A DNA stretch of 64,000 nucleotides, taken from the NCBI RefSeq assembly GCF_902150045.1, contig NZ_CABFVU010000003.1, positions 806,001-870,000 of the forward strand. The letters run 5' to 3'. Below are positions 36,450 to 45,185 of this stretch, piece after piece (position 1 is the stretch's first letter; each line of letters starts with the position of its first letter). The notes under the pieces are model-generated. The model was not told the origin of the DNA. It searched no databases and worked only from the letters and a program-made list of their open reading frames with translations. Source of the stretch: Chitinophaga polysaccharea (GTDB taxonomy: Bacteria; Bacteroidota; Bacteroidia; Chitinophagales; Chitinophagaceae). The position numbers and the translations under genes were made by a program.

Positions 36450-38660
36450 CTACTTCCTCACCCGGCTGCTTTCTTCCACCGTACGGTTCCTTTGCTTCCG
36501 CTGTTCGCCTGCGCCAAAGGTTTTTGCCCAGGTGAGCTTCACTATCTGCGCTTTACCTGATTCCGGATGAAAGGTAACTTTGCTTTTCAGGTTAAATGCC
36601 TCTTCGGTCAGCGTGCCAAAATAACTATTGATGCGCACAGTACGTAGTATATCCGTTACCGTTAGCTGGAGGATCCCGCCGTTTTTTGTAAGCTCTTTTT
36701 TGAGGCCGGCATTCAGGGCTCCAAAAGGATCTGCTTTTTTAGAGCCGTCGTAAACAGCGCTGTTATACCACCCGGAAACTTCCAGGGCAAACCGTGCAGG
36801 TAACTTTACGGCGGTGGAGAAGTTGGCGTTAAAGCCCAGGTAATCCTTCTGTACCGGCCTGGCGGTGAAATCAAGTTTAAACTGCCGCCAGCCGCCAGTA
36901 AACCCCAGGCTCATCTCCCACCAGTCGTTGATTTTCCATGGCAGCAATGCCTGCAGTGAAAGATTTTTCTGGAACACCAGGTTTTGGGGAGATACCCATA
37001 TCACTTCTCCTGTTGGGTTGGGCGTAAGCTGGTAACGGGCCACGGGGGCATCGTCCAGGCTGTAAAGCAGGGAAAGCGAGTAGCCGTTCCGGTTATACCC
37101 CAGCTTTATATTATTGGTGATGGTGGGTTGCAGCTGCGGGTTGCCGGTTTCCACGGAAGTAGGCCCTGAATAGGTAATAAAAGAAGCCAGGTCGTTGTAA
37201 CTGGGGCGACTGATCCTTTTTGTATACGACAGGTTCCATTCCGTTTCCTTTCTTTTCCAGGTGAGAAATATGCCCGGGAAGAATTTACCGGATTCCCTGT
37301 GGCTGATGCGTTGCTTATATTGCAGATCATCCATTTGTGTATGGGCGTATTCATATCTTATGCCGGCGCTCAGCCGTAGCGAGGGATGCAGCTGTGCATC
37401 TACAGAGCCATAAGCCGCGCCTATCGCTTCTTTCATAATAATGTTATTAACAGCCGCAGAACTGCTTACCCATTGCCCTTCAAGAAAACTTTCTATCCTG
37501 GAGCGGCTGTTGTTGTTGGTATAGGTTCCTTTAACACCGGTTTCAATTTTTAATCCGGGTGATAATTGCCGGCTATAATCCATTTTAAATACGCCGATCT
37601 GCATCGATGACACAGAAAAAGTTTTTTGCAGCGGTGCAAAAAGCGTGTCGTTTGTGCCGGGCGTATGACCGGCGCTATCCACAAAGGCGCTGGTTGCGGT
37701 GGAGGGGCGGTTGTTCTTATAGTAGAGGTAATCAAGGTCGATGTTCAGTTGCTCCCCTGCCCTTATTCTTTTTTCTGTATACAGCGATACGCCTATATTA
37801 TCCCAGTTGTTGTTTACCCTGATATCTGCATCCATATTGTAGCGGGTACCGATATTGAGGAGGTATTCCCCGTGATTAATGGTATGATCTGCCACCCGGC
37901 TGATATTGCCACTGATGCTGCCACCAGCCACCGTTCGCGGAGAGAGGTTTACATCTGCTCCCAGCAACAGGTTATGACTGTTGCTTACCGGTTTTATCAG
38001 GCTAAGGAAATCAGATGAGCTGGGGGCTCCCAGTAACTGCATATTATCGGTAGCGCGGGCAAACCAGTCGTAATAAGTCCTGTCGTGCGAAAACGAATAA
38101 TTGCCATACACCCCGGTGTTCCGGATACTGCGCCCGAAGTTAAGGCTGGCGGCGGCTTTTTCGCCGTAGCCATAACCGCCGGTAAGAGAGAAATCACCCT
38201 GGTTGCGGTTTTTCTTTATCACGATGTTGATCACACCGGCGTTGCCGGCGGCATCATACTTTGCCGGGGGAGTATTGAGCAGTTCAATTTTTTCTATATC
38301 GGCGGCGTTCATACCCTGGAGAAACACCATCAGCTGATCGGCAGACATACGCAGCAGTTTACCGTTCAGCATTACCATCACCCCGTTCTTCCCGTTAAGG
38401 GCAATATTGCTGTTGCGCCGGTCGATATACACGCCCGGGGAGCGCTCCAGCACTTCCAGCACAGAGCTTCCCTTTGTAAGTATACTGCTTTGCACATTGA
38501 TAACGGCGCCGGACTCCTGTTGCCGGAGCAATGGCCTGCCTGCCCGTACAGTTATTTCAGCCAGTTGTTTTAAGGATGACAGGCTATCTGTTTTTTTCTC
38601 CTGCGCATATATGCAGGAAGCAGGTAACAACAGGAATAAGGAATAAAGAAGGTAGCGCAT
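36450..38660 (-). CDS. TonB-dependent receptor-like outer-membrane beta-barrel protein
   Basis: 736 residues from the ATG at 38660, where a signal peptide begins (MRYLLYSLFLLLPASCIYAQ); the frame to 38801 adds a non-signal leader and is rejected. A plug domain follows (SAVINVQSSILTKGSSVLEVLERSPGV, DIEKIELLNTPPAKYDAAGNAGVINIV near residue 130), then a barrel of OMP_b-brl_3 type with many aromatic beta strands. The N-terminal carboxypeptidase-regulatory domain usual in this class is absent. Unlike SusC it has no SusD partner. It is divergent from a LytS-type kinase. Ligand unknown. Confidence 0.9.
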   Translation of the reverse strand: MRYLLYSLFLLLPASCIYAQEKKTDSLSSLKQLAEITVRAGRPLLRQQESGAVINVQSSILTKGSSVLEVLERSPGVYIDRRNSNIALNGKNGVMVMLNGKLLRMSADQLMVFLQGMNAADIEKIELLNTPPAKYDAAGNAGVINIVIKKNRNQGDFSLTGGYGYGEKAAASLNFGRSIRNTGVYGNYSFSHDRTYYDWFARATDNMQLLGAPSSSDFLSLIKPVSNSHNLLLGADVNLSPRTVAGGSISGNISRVADHTINHGEYLLNIGTRYNMDADIRVNNNWDNIGVSLYTEKRIRAGEQLNIDLDYLYYKNNRPSTATSAFVDSAGHTPGTNDTLFAPLQKTFSVSSMQIGVFKMDYSRQLSPGLKIETGVKGTYTNNNSRSRIESFLEGQWVSSSAAVNNIIMKEAIGAAYGSVDAQLHPSLRLSAGIRYEYAHTQMDDLQYKQRISHRESGKFFPGIFLTWKRKETEWNLSYTKRISRPSYNDLASFITYSGPTSVETGNPQLQPTITNNIKLGYNRNGYSLSLLYSLDDAPVARYQLTPNPTGEVIWVSPQNLVFQKNLSLQALLPWKINDWWEMSLGFTGGWRQFKLDFTARPVQKDYLGFNANFSTAVKLPARFALEVSGWYNSAVYDGSKKADPFGALNAGLKKELTKNGGILQLTVTDILRTVRINSYFGTLTEEAFNLKSKVTFHPESGKAQIVKLTWAKTFGAGEQRKQRNRTVEESSRVRK

Positions 38661-38909
38661 ATGGTAATACTTGTACCGCAAATAAACAGGTATCTGTAGC
38701 GATGTAAAAGCCCGAATGACAAGGTGTGCCAGGAAACTGACCACCTGCACAAAAAGGGCTGGTTCCCGGCAAAACCTGTTAAAAAAGGGGAATACCGCCA
38801 CTCACCGGGTTCCATACGCTGGTTGTCATTTATTTGATACCATTGGTATAGTATGGGGAAAGAATCAGCAAAATGTGCCTATCTTTAATTACAGGTAATT
38901 TGTTATATC

Positions 38910-40022
38910 TTGAATACGACCACAAGCCGGAACTGGCTGCTGAAATATAAACTTTACCACATCCCCTTCTGGTGTCTTTACCATTATCTCTGGTGGGTAG
39001 TGGCAATAGGGAATCCTTTGAAAGCTGCGAACTCTATTATCCTGTTCCCTTTCTATATCAAGTTTGGATTTTATGTGATCTTCCAGGCGGCGGCTGTATA
39101 TTTCAACTTGTATTACCTGATCCCCAAATATCTTGAAAAAGGAAAGTACACTGCTTACATCTCATTGCTGGTGCTTACCATTGGCGCAACCGCCTGTGCT
39201 ATTGTTGGCGGCTATTACCTGTGTGCAGTAGTATCAGGAAAAACATTCGAAGCGCTTTTCGGACCGGGAGATTATTGTTTCCTGCATTTCTTTGGTAACG
39301 CGCTGCCCTCCACCCTGGCCAGTATGACGCTGGCCATGAGCATAAAGCTCACCGGGAGCTGGCTGCAAACAAAAAGAAGGCAGCAGCTGCTGGAAAAAGA
39401 AAAACTGGAAACAGAGCTTAACTTCCTGAAGAACCAGTTTAATCCTCATTTTCTTTTTAATACCATTAATTCGATCTTTTTCCTGATCCATAAAAATCCT
39501 GATGTGGCTTCCGCTTCGCTGGCGAAATTTTCGGAGCTGCTGCGGTACCAGTTGTATGAATGCAATGATAAACAGATTGCCCTCAGCAAGGAGATCGGTT
39601 ACCTGGAAAATTCTATTGAACTGGAAAAACTGCGGATGAACAGTAACGTGGAGGTATCTTTTGATTTCCAGCAGCAGCCGGCGTCTCATTTAAGCATTGC
39701 TCCTTTTATCCTGATGACCTTTGTGGAGAATGCGTTCAAGCATGTATCCAAACACGCGGGCACGCCTAACTGGATCAGGATACAGTTGCAGCTTCAGGGA
39801 TCGCTGCTGGTATTTACCGTTGCCAACAGCAGTGCCGCAGATGAATACAGCGCTCCTATTATTGATTACGGCGGCATCGGTTTAAAAAATGTGCAGCGGC
39901 GGCTGGACCTGGTATATCCCGGGCAATACGAACTGGATATCCTCCATGATGCGGGCAGCTTTGAAATAAGACTGCAGTTACAACTGGCAGCCGCCCGGAT
40001 GCCGCAATTGCTATCTACCTAA
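38910..40022 (+). CDS. LytS/YehU-type sensor histidine kinase
   Basis: 370 residues. The start is probably TTG at 38910: the frame is closed by TAA at 38886 and no ATG or GTG lies before the first membrane helix. Four membrane helices (about residues 15-145) are followed by a coiled segment and a His_kinase domain with NQFNPHFLFNTINS (phospho-acceptor His). A HATPase domain follows (LMTFVENAFKHV, GGIGLKNVQRRL). Cytoplasmic output passes to the response regulator 12 bases downstream. Confidence 0.92.
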   Translation: MNTTTSRNWLLKYKLYHIPFWCLYHYLWWVVAIGNPLKAANSIILFPFYIKFGFYVIFQAAAVYFNLYYLIPKYLEKGKYTAYISLLVLTIGATACAIVGGYYLCAVVSGKTFEALFGPGDYCFLHFFGNALPSTLASMTLAMSIKLTGSWLQTKRRQQLLEKEKLETELNFLKNQFNPHFLFNTINSIFFLIHKNPDVASASLAKFSELLRYQLYECNDKQIALSKEIGYLENSIELEKLRMNSNVEVSFDFQQQPASHLSIAPFILMTFVENAFKHVSKHAGTPNWIRIQLQLQGSLLVFTVANSSAADEYSAPIIDYGGIGLKNVQRRLDLVYPGQYELDILHDAGSFEIRLQLQLAAARMPQLLST

Positions 40023-40034
40023 AATGACGTTATC

Positions 40035-40793
40035 ATGATCAACTGTGTGATTACCGACGACGAGCCACTGGCCAGGGAAGGCATCGCCAATTATGTGAAG
40101 GAAGTGGATTTCCTTACGCTTACCGGTATTTGTGAAAACCCCGTGGAGCTGGCAAACCTTCTGAAGCAACGGCCTGCCGACCTGCTGTTCCTGGATATAC
40201 AGATGCCCAAACTGAGTGGTATTGATTTCCTGAAAATGATCCCTCATCCGCCCATGGTGATCATCACTACTGCATTTCCTGAATATGCGTTGGAAGGGTT
40301 CCAGCTGAATGTACTGGACTACCTGCTGAAACCTATTACCTTTGAAAGGTTCTTTAAGTCGGCCACCAAGGCGAGAGACTATCACCAGCTGGTAAACCCT
40401 GCTGTAAAAAAGGATACCCCGCTTACAGAAAATGCCGCAGATCACTTCTTTATAAAATGCGGTACCCGGTACGAAAAGATCCAGGTTGAAGACATCCTTT
40501 TCGTGGAAGGCATGCAGAACTATGTAAGCATTTATACCCGTAAGGGAAAATACATGACGCTGCTATATCTCAAAAACCTGGAGCAGCAGTTATCTCCCCA
40601 GGCGTTTATCAGGGTGCATAAATCATACATAGTGGCGGTAAATAAAATAGACAGCATCCAGGGAAATGAGATCTGTATCCAGTCGCACCAGATCCCCATC
40701 AGCCGTAACTACCGGGAAGCGGTTATCCGGCAGGTGGTGATGAACAGGTTATGGGATAAAGTATCGCGGCCGCCAGACAAAAGCGCATTCTGA
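40035..40793 (+). CDS. LytTR-family response regulator
   Basis: 252 residues. A receiver domain has the acidic pair Asp8/Asp9 (TDDEP), phospho-acceptor Asp54 (LFLDIQMP) and Lys in LLKPI. A C-terminal LytTR DNA-binding domain (FFIKCGTRYEKIQVEDILFVE through FIRVHKSYIVAVNKID) follows. Forms a two-component system with the preceding kinase. The divergent outer-membrane receptor gene is a plausible target; LytTR binding sites are short direct repeats and none was pinned down. Confidence 0.95.
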   Translation: MINCVITDDEPLAREGIANYVKEVDFLTLTGICENPVELANLLKQRPADLLFLDIQMPKLSGIDFLKMIPHPPMVIITTAFPEYALEGFQLNVLDYLLKPITFERFFKSATKARDYHQLVNPAVKKDTPLTENAADHFFIKCGTRYEKIQVEDILFVEGMQNYVSIYTRKGKYMTLLYLKNLEQQLSPQAFIRVHKSYIVAVNKIDSIQGNEICIQSHQIPISRNYREAVIRQVVMNRLWDKVSRPPDKSAF

Positions 40794-40795
40794 TA

Positions 40796-40828
40796 AAAAA
40801 AGCCTTTGAACTGCACAGTTCAAAGGCT
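40796..40828. terminator. hairpin terminator between convergent transcripts
   Basis: Perfect 12-bp stem (AGCCTTTGAACT / AGTTCAAAGGCT) with a 4-base loop. The run of A before it is a T-tract on the minus strand, so it best terminates the minus-strand lipoprotein transcript, possibly also the response regulator gene. Confidence 0.7.
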
Positions 40829-40992
40829 ATCAACTCAAAGTAAATCTGATTATGTAATTGTAGTCGTGCCAGGCGGTAGATACCGGCCTGCATTATTTCA
40901 TATCCTTTTCAGTTAGGTTCCTTTAGCAGGTTCCTCGCAAAAACGGGGCAACTGCCAATATTATGCTGATTTATTTTTACTGTTGTTCAGCA

Positions 40993-41379
40993 TTAAAATT
41001 TATAGTTGGCGCTTGCAGAAAGCACAGTGCCTGCAGAGTTACCTTCACTTTTCAGTTGTCCATCCACGAAAATCTGCACTTTCAATGTAGCAGCAGATGA
41101 AGTAGCCTGCGCGTTAATCAGTACATTCAGGTTAATAGCTTCTGCCGGTGAAGTAACTTCAGGGCTGGTCCAGGTGTTTCCGGTCAGGTTGGAGAGCGTG
41201 GTTACGGATTGATCCCATCCATACAAGCCATGACTTAAAGTTACCCCACTGGAGCCAATCGCTTTAAAAACTACTTTGTGGGAGGTACGTGATGGTTTGT
41301 CGTCGTCGTCCTTTTTGCAGGCTGTAAACAATGTAGCTACCATTAATACCGGGAACAAAATCTTTTTAAGTATCTTCAT
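40993..41379 (-). CDS. small lipoprotein, unknown function
   Basis: 128 residues from the ATG at 41379; a TTG three codons earlier is rejected. A lipoprotein signal (LFPVLMVATLFTAC) is followed by an acidic linker (KKDDDDKP) and about 100 residues of predicted beta structure (SHKVVFKAIGSSGVTLSHGLYG, EAINLNVLINAQATSSAATLKVQIFVDGQLKSEG). The end GTVLSASANYKF is typical of a small beta-sandwich. No family recognised. It lies alone between two two-component systems. Confidence 0.75.
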   Translation of the reverse strand: MKILKKILFPVLMVATLFTACKKDDDDKPSRTSHKVVFKAIGSSGVTLSHGLYGWDQSVTTLSNLTGNTWTSPEVTSPAEAINLNVLINAQATSSAATLKVQIFVDGQLKSEGNSAGTVLSASANYKF

Positions 41380-41606
41380 AAATGACAATTGTAAAAATGC
41401 CTACTCTTTTAAAGCACAGTTTTCGGCTTCCCTGTTATAAAACTTACAGAATATAAATGGTTAAAACCTTTATCGGCATTACCGCAAATGTACTCCGGGC
41501 AGGAACTTTGGACAATACCAGCATCTGATGATTTATTTCTACCTGTTTTCAGGTATTTTTGCCGGCAACGATCGGGTGTAAACAATTGTTTTATATTTTG
41601 GCCTTT

Positions 41607-43598
41607 ATGAGAAGATTATCATTCCTGGTATTCCTGCTTGCAGTAAGCTGCCGGTGCTTAGCTCAGGCTCCCCCGCTGAATGAGAAAGCGTTTACCGACA
41701 GTCTGGAGAACATATTGCAACAGGCCAGCTCCGACAGTGTCCGTGCCCGGGCAAATTATTCCCTGTCGGAATTCTGGGCGGCAAAGGATTCTTTAAAGTC
41801 ATCACAATACCTGGAAAAGGGTAAACAATATAGTGGCCGGCATTCCTACCTGCAGGCGCTTTACTATTTCTATGAAGGAAATTTGCTGAAGAAGGGCAAC
41901 TATGATAAAAGTCAGGCCAGCTTCATGAAAGCGGATACGTTGCTCAGTAAGTTCAAAACGGCAGAAGCATATGCTTTCCGGTCTAAAGCCTGGTACGACT
42001 ATGGCGCCATTGCACAGCGGAAAGACAACTACAAGGCATTTGCCGACATCCTGCTGAACAAGGCCATACCACTGGCCCAGCAGGCGGGCGACCAAACGGC
42101 TGCCGGAAGGGATTACCTGGCAGTGGGCATTGTATTTAAAAATGCAGGGCAGTTCGACAAAGCAGAAACCTATATTCTCAAGGCCATTGAAATTTTCAGG
42201 AATGCGCACTCCCCTTCTCATGAACTGGTAACGGCCTATCATACCATTGCGGAAAACTATTCATTGTCTGCCCGGAATGCCAAAGCCCGCCCCGCGCTGG
42301 ACAGCGCCTGGAAACTACTGGAGCCGTTCCCTGAATCCGATTACCTGCTGGACCATTATGCCGCCGAAGGCATGTACTATACCCTGGAGGGGAAATTTAA
42401 AGAAGCGCTTGCGAGCCTTGACAAAGGCGTGCAACTGGCCAGAAAAAAAGGCATGCGGTATGAAGAACAGCGGTTACAGATGCAGCAATTTTACGCTTAT
42501 TTCAATGCCAATAATTTTGTAAAGGCAAAGGAAATGGCTACCCTGCTGATGCAGCAGAAAGAAATGATGCAGCTGGTATCCAACCGGCAACAGTTATACT
42601 ACGGCATGGCGCTTACCTGTGAAAACCTGCACCAGATGGGCCCCGCCTATACCTGGATGAAGCGTTACAGTGAGCTGAGCGATAGTCTTGCCCGGACGCA
42701 GCTCAACAACGATGTGCATGCCATGGAAATAAAATACCGCAACGCTGAAAAGCAGAAAGAAATTGATGCACTGAAAGCCAAAGGTATACAGGACGCACTA
42801 AATGCGAAAAATTCCCGGCTGGTGAACTGGCTGCTGGGCGCCGCCAGCGTGATTTTACTGGTGGTATTGCTTTTTGCGCTGTTTGTATACCGCAGCAAGC
42901 AAAAGCTGGCCGCGCAAAAAGAGCTGAGCTACCGGCAACACCTGCACGAAATTGAGCAACAACAGCAATTACAGTTCAGCCAGGCCGTATTGCAGGGCGA
43001 AGAACAGGAACGCCGCAGGCTGGCCCGCGACCTGCATGATGGCCTTGGAGGCATGCTGGCCGGGGCCAAAATAAATCTCTCCGCGCAAATTGAAGATACC
43101 TACTCCCAGGACCAGCGGGCGGAGCTGGAAAAGATCACCCAGCAGCTGGATCATTCCGTTACAGAATTGCGGCGTATTGCGCATAATATGATGCCGGTAA
43201 ACCTGCTGAAGTTCGGCTTAAAAACTGCGCTGAAAGATCTCTGTGAATCGCTGATGAGTGAAAATACCCGGATCGATTTCCAGGACCTGGGATTTGAAGA
43301 TACCCTGCGGGAAGAAGTACAGATCCACATTTACCGCATTGTGCAGGAACTGCTGTCCAATGCCATCCGCCATGCGCAGGCCAGCAATATTATATTGCAA
43401 TGCAGCCAGAACGATCATATCTTCTTTATCACCCAGGAAGATAACGGCAAGGGTTTTGACATGGAGGCAGCAGGTAATGAAAAAGGGATCGGGTTAAGCA
43501 ACATCCGTAACAGGGTAGGATTCCTGAGAGGGAAAATTGATATCGATTCCGCTGTGAATGAAGGCACCACTATAAATATTGAATTACATGTTGACTGA
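41607..43598 (+). CDS. TPR-containing sensor histidine kinase (NarL-type partner)
   Basis: 663 residues from the ATG at 41607 where the signal peptide starts (MRRLSFLVFLLAVSCRCLAQ). About eight tetratricopeptide repeats fill residues 30-400 in the periplasm. One membrane helix (VNWLLGAASVILLVVLLFALFVY, about 415-437) is followed by a coiled coil and HisKA_3 with RRLARDLHDGLGGML (phospho-acceptor His). A short HATPase domain follows (VQELLSNAIRHAQ, GIGLSNIRNRV). This architecture is common in Bacteroidota. Its 3' end overlaps the response regulator gene by 11 bases. Confidence 0.93.
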   Translation: MRRLSFLVFLLAVSCRCLAQAPPLNEKAFTDSLENILQQASSDSVRARANYSLSEFWAAKDSLKSSQYLEKGKQYSGRHSYLQALYYFYEGNLLKKGNYDKSQASFMKADTLLSKFKTAEAYAFRSKAWYDYGAIAQRKDNYKAFADILLNKAIPLAQQAGDQTAAGRDYLAVGIVFKNAGQFDKAETYILKAIEIFRNAHSPSHELVTAYHTIAENYSLSARNAKARPALDSAWKLLEPFPESDYLLDHYAAEGMYYTLEGKFKEALASLDKGVQLARKKGMRYEEQRLQMQQFYAYFNANNFVKAKEMATLLMQQKEMMQLVSNRQQLYYGMALTCENLHQMGPAYTWMKRYSELSDSLARTQLNNDVHAMEIKYRNAEKQKEIDALKAKGIQDALNAKNSRLVNWLLGAASVILLVVLLFALFVYRSKQKLAAQKELSYRQHLHEIEQQQQLQFSQAVLQGEEQERRRLARDLHDGLGGMLAGAKINLSAQIEDTYSQDQRAELEKITQQLDHSVTELRRIAHNMMPVNLLKFGLKTALKDLCESLMSENTRIDFQDLGFEDTLREEVQIHIYRIVQELLSNAIRHAQASNIILQCSQNDHIFFITQEDNGKGFDMEAAGNEKGIGLSNIRNRVGFLRGKIDIDSAVNEGTTINIELHVD

Positions 43599-44223
43599 TC
43601 CCGCCACACTGGCCATTGTAGACGACCATCCGATTGTACTTGAAGGACTGCAAAAACTGCTCAACAATGTAAAGAGCATACAAATTACCGGCTGTTTTAC
43701 TTCCGGTATGACTTTCATGTCTTTCCTCAAAGAAAATAAAGTAGACGTGCTCCTGCTGGACATCACGCTTCCGGATGCCAACGGTATAGAGCTGTGCAGG
43801 GAAGTGAAAGCTATTTCACCGGAAACGCATGTACTGGCGCTGAGCAATCATTCGGAGCGCAGTATGATCCTGCAAATGATCCAGAACGGCGCAACGGGAT
43901 ACCTGTTAAAAAATATATCTTCCGAAGAACTGGTAGCCTGCATACAGGAAGCGCTCAACGGGATGATCACTTTCAGCAGGGGCGCCAAAGAAATTATGGC
44001 GCGCCCATCTATCAGCGAGTTAAAAGGCATTCCCCAGCTAACCAAACGTGAGAAGGAAATACTGCAGCTGATAGCAGATGGCAAAACCACACCGGATATT
44101 GCGCAGCAGCTGAACCTGAGCCCGCTCACAGTAGAAACGCACCGGAAAAACCTGATCCAGAAATTCCAGGTAAGAAATGTGGCGGCACTGATCAAAATAG
44201 CCGCCCAGCAGGGATTGCTGTAA
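43588..44223 (+). CDS. NarL/FixJ-family response regulator
   Basis: 211 residues from the ATG at 43588. Receiver domain with Asp12/Asp13 and phospho-acceptor Asp58 (LLLDITLP), and a LuxR-type HTH at the C-terminus (LTKREKEILQLIADGKTTPDIAQQLNLSPLTVETHRKNLIQKF). Cognate partner of the overlapping TPR kinase. Targets unknown. Confidence 0.95.
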   Translation: MLTDPATLAIVDDHPIVLEGLQKLLNNVKSIQITGCFTSGMTFMSFLKENKVDVLLLDITLPDANGIELCREVKAISPETHVLALSNHSERSMILQMIQNGATGYLLKNISSEELVACIQEALNGMITFSRGAKEIMARPSISELKGIPQLTKREKEILQLIADGKTTPDIAQQLNLSPLTVETHRKNLIQKFQVRNVAALIKIAAQQGLL

Positions 44224-44229
44224 AATTTT

Positions 44230-45099
44230 TTATTTATGTAATCCTTTTTTGCGCAGGTATGCCAATAGTTTTTCCGGGTAGTCTGTCTGGATAACATTGG
44301 CATATGCCGCATCTTTACGCAGCTGGTCAAACCCGGCATTTTCATTTGCCGACTCCAGTTTATCGTATTTGCCCAAAGCGTTCATCCACACCCGTGTGCC
44401 GCTGGTAGTAACGCTTTTCACGAGGGAATCCGAGTAAAAGGAAGCATCTCCATGGATCACGGGAAACTTTCCCTGTTTCGTGGCCATCTGCTGTATCTCT
44501 GCTACTTCCTCCACACTGTGCGCGCGGGGCATTACAGGGATCCGGGGGTTCCAGCTGTACAGGGTGGGCGCCTGGTGATGATCGTAAATAAAGAACAGTA
44601 CCTGTTTCTCCATCCCGTGCGCTGCTATCTGTCCAAAGGCCTGTTTCGCAGCGGATTCGCTTTCCTCTTTAAAATCCACATCTACTATAATTCTTCCTTT
44701 AGTGAGCTGCAGTACCTGCTCAAAAGTGGGGATCTTTTCCGTAGTAGGCTGCCCGTTGAAAAGAAGGGGAAACTGCAGCAGTTCCTGGTAGGTATAGTCC
44801 TTTATTTTTCCCGGCTTGCCGGTAGTGCGGGTAATGGTGGCATCGTGCATTACCACCAGGATATGATCCTTTGTTTCATGTAAATCTATCTCCACCACAT
44901 CAATTCCCTGTTCAATGGATTCTTTTACAGCTGCCAGGGAATTTTCCGGATATTTATTGTGAGAGGCGCGGTGTGCCGCCACCATAATATGTTCCGGGTG
45001 ATGATAAAATTCATTGATGATATCGTCTGCCGGTTCTTTCTGTTGTGCAGATACCGACAGGGCGCCTGCGCATAATGTGGCTAATAATAATCGGTTCAT
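44230..45099 (-). CDS. glycerophosphodiester phosphodiesterase
   Basis: 289 residues with a signal peptide (to about VSAQ), so periplasmic. GDPD catalytic residues are visible: His43-Arg44 (AAHRAS), Glu52-Asn53 (PENS), Glu70 and Asp72 (VVEIDLHETKDH), His85 (VMHDATITRTTG). Hydrolyses glycerophosphodiesters to glycerol 3-phosphate and an alcohol. It could act after the phospholipase and phosphatase encoded at 8-12 kb, although it is not linked to them. Convergent with the response regulator with a 6-base gap. Confidence 0.94.
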   Translation of the reverse strand: MNRLLLATLCAGALSVSAQQKEPADDIINEFYHHPEHIMVAAHRASHNKYPENSLAAVKESIEQGIDVVEIDLHETKDHILVVMHDATITRTTGKPGKIKDYTYQELLQFPLLFNGQPTTEKIPTFEQVLQLTKGRIIVDVDFKEESESAAKQAFGQIAAHGMEKQVLFFIYDHHQAPTLYSWNPRIPVMPRAHSVEEVAEIQQMATKQGKFPVIHGDASFYSDSLVKSVTTSGTRVWMNALGKYDKLESANENAGFDQLRKDAAYANVIQTDYPEKLLAYLRKKGLHK

Positions 45100-45185
45100 C
45101 AGGTATTTATATTTTTTCAGAGAGATAAAGAGGATGAAAATATATCAATTCACAGAACATATCTACCGCTTAATAGAAAGTTAAC

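Noticed and set aside
29086..38660. polysaccharide utilisation locus
   Set aside because: A rhamnosidase, a sulfatase and an outer-membrane receptor are present, but no SusC/SusD pair, no shared direction and several terminators between them.
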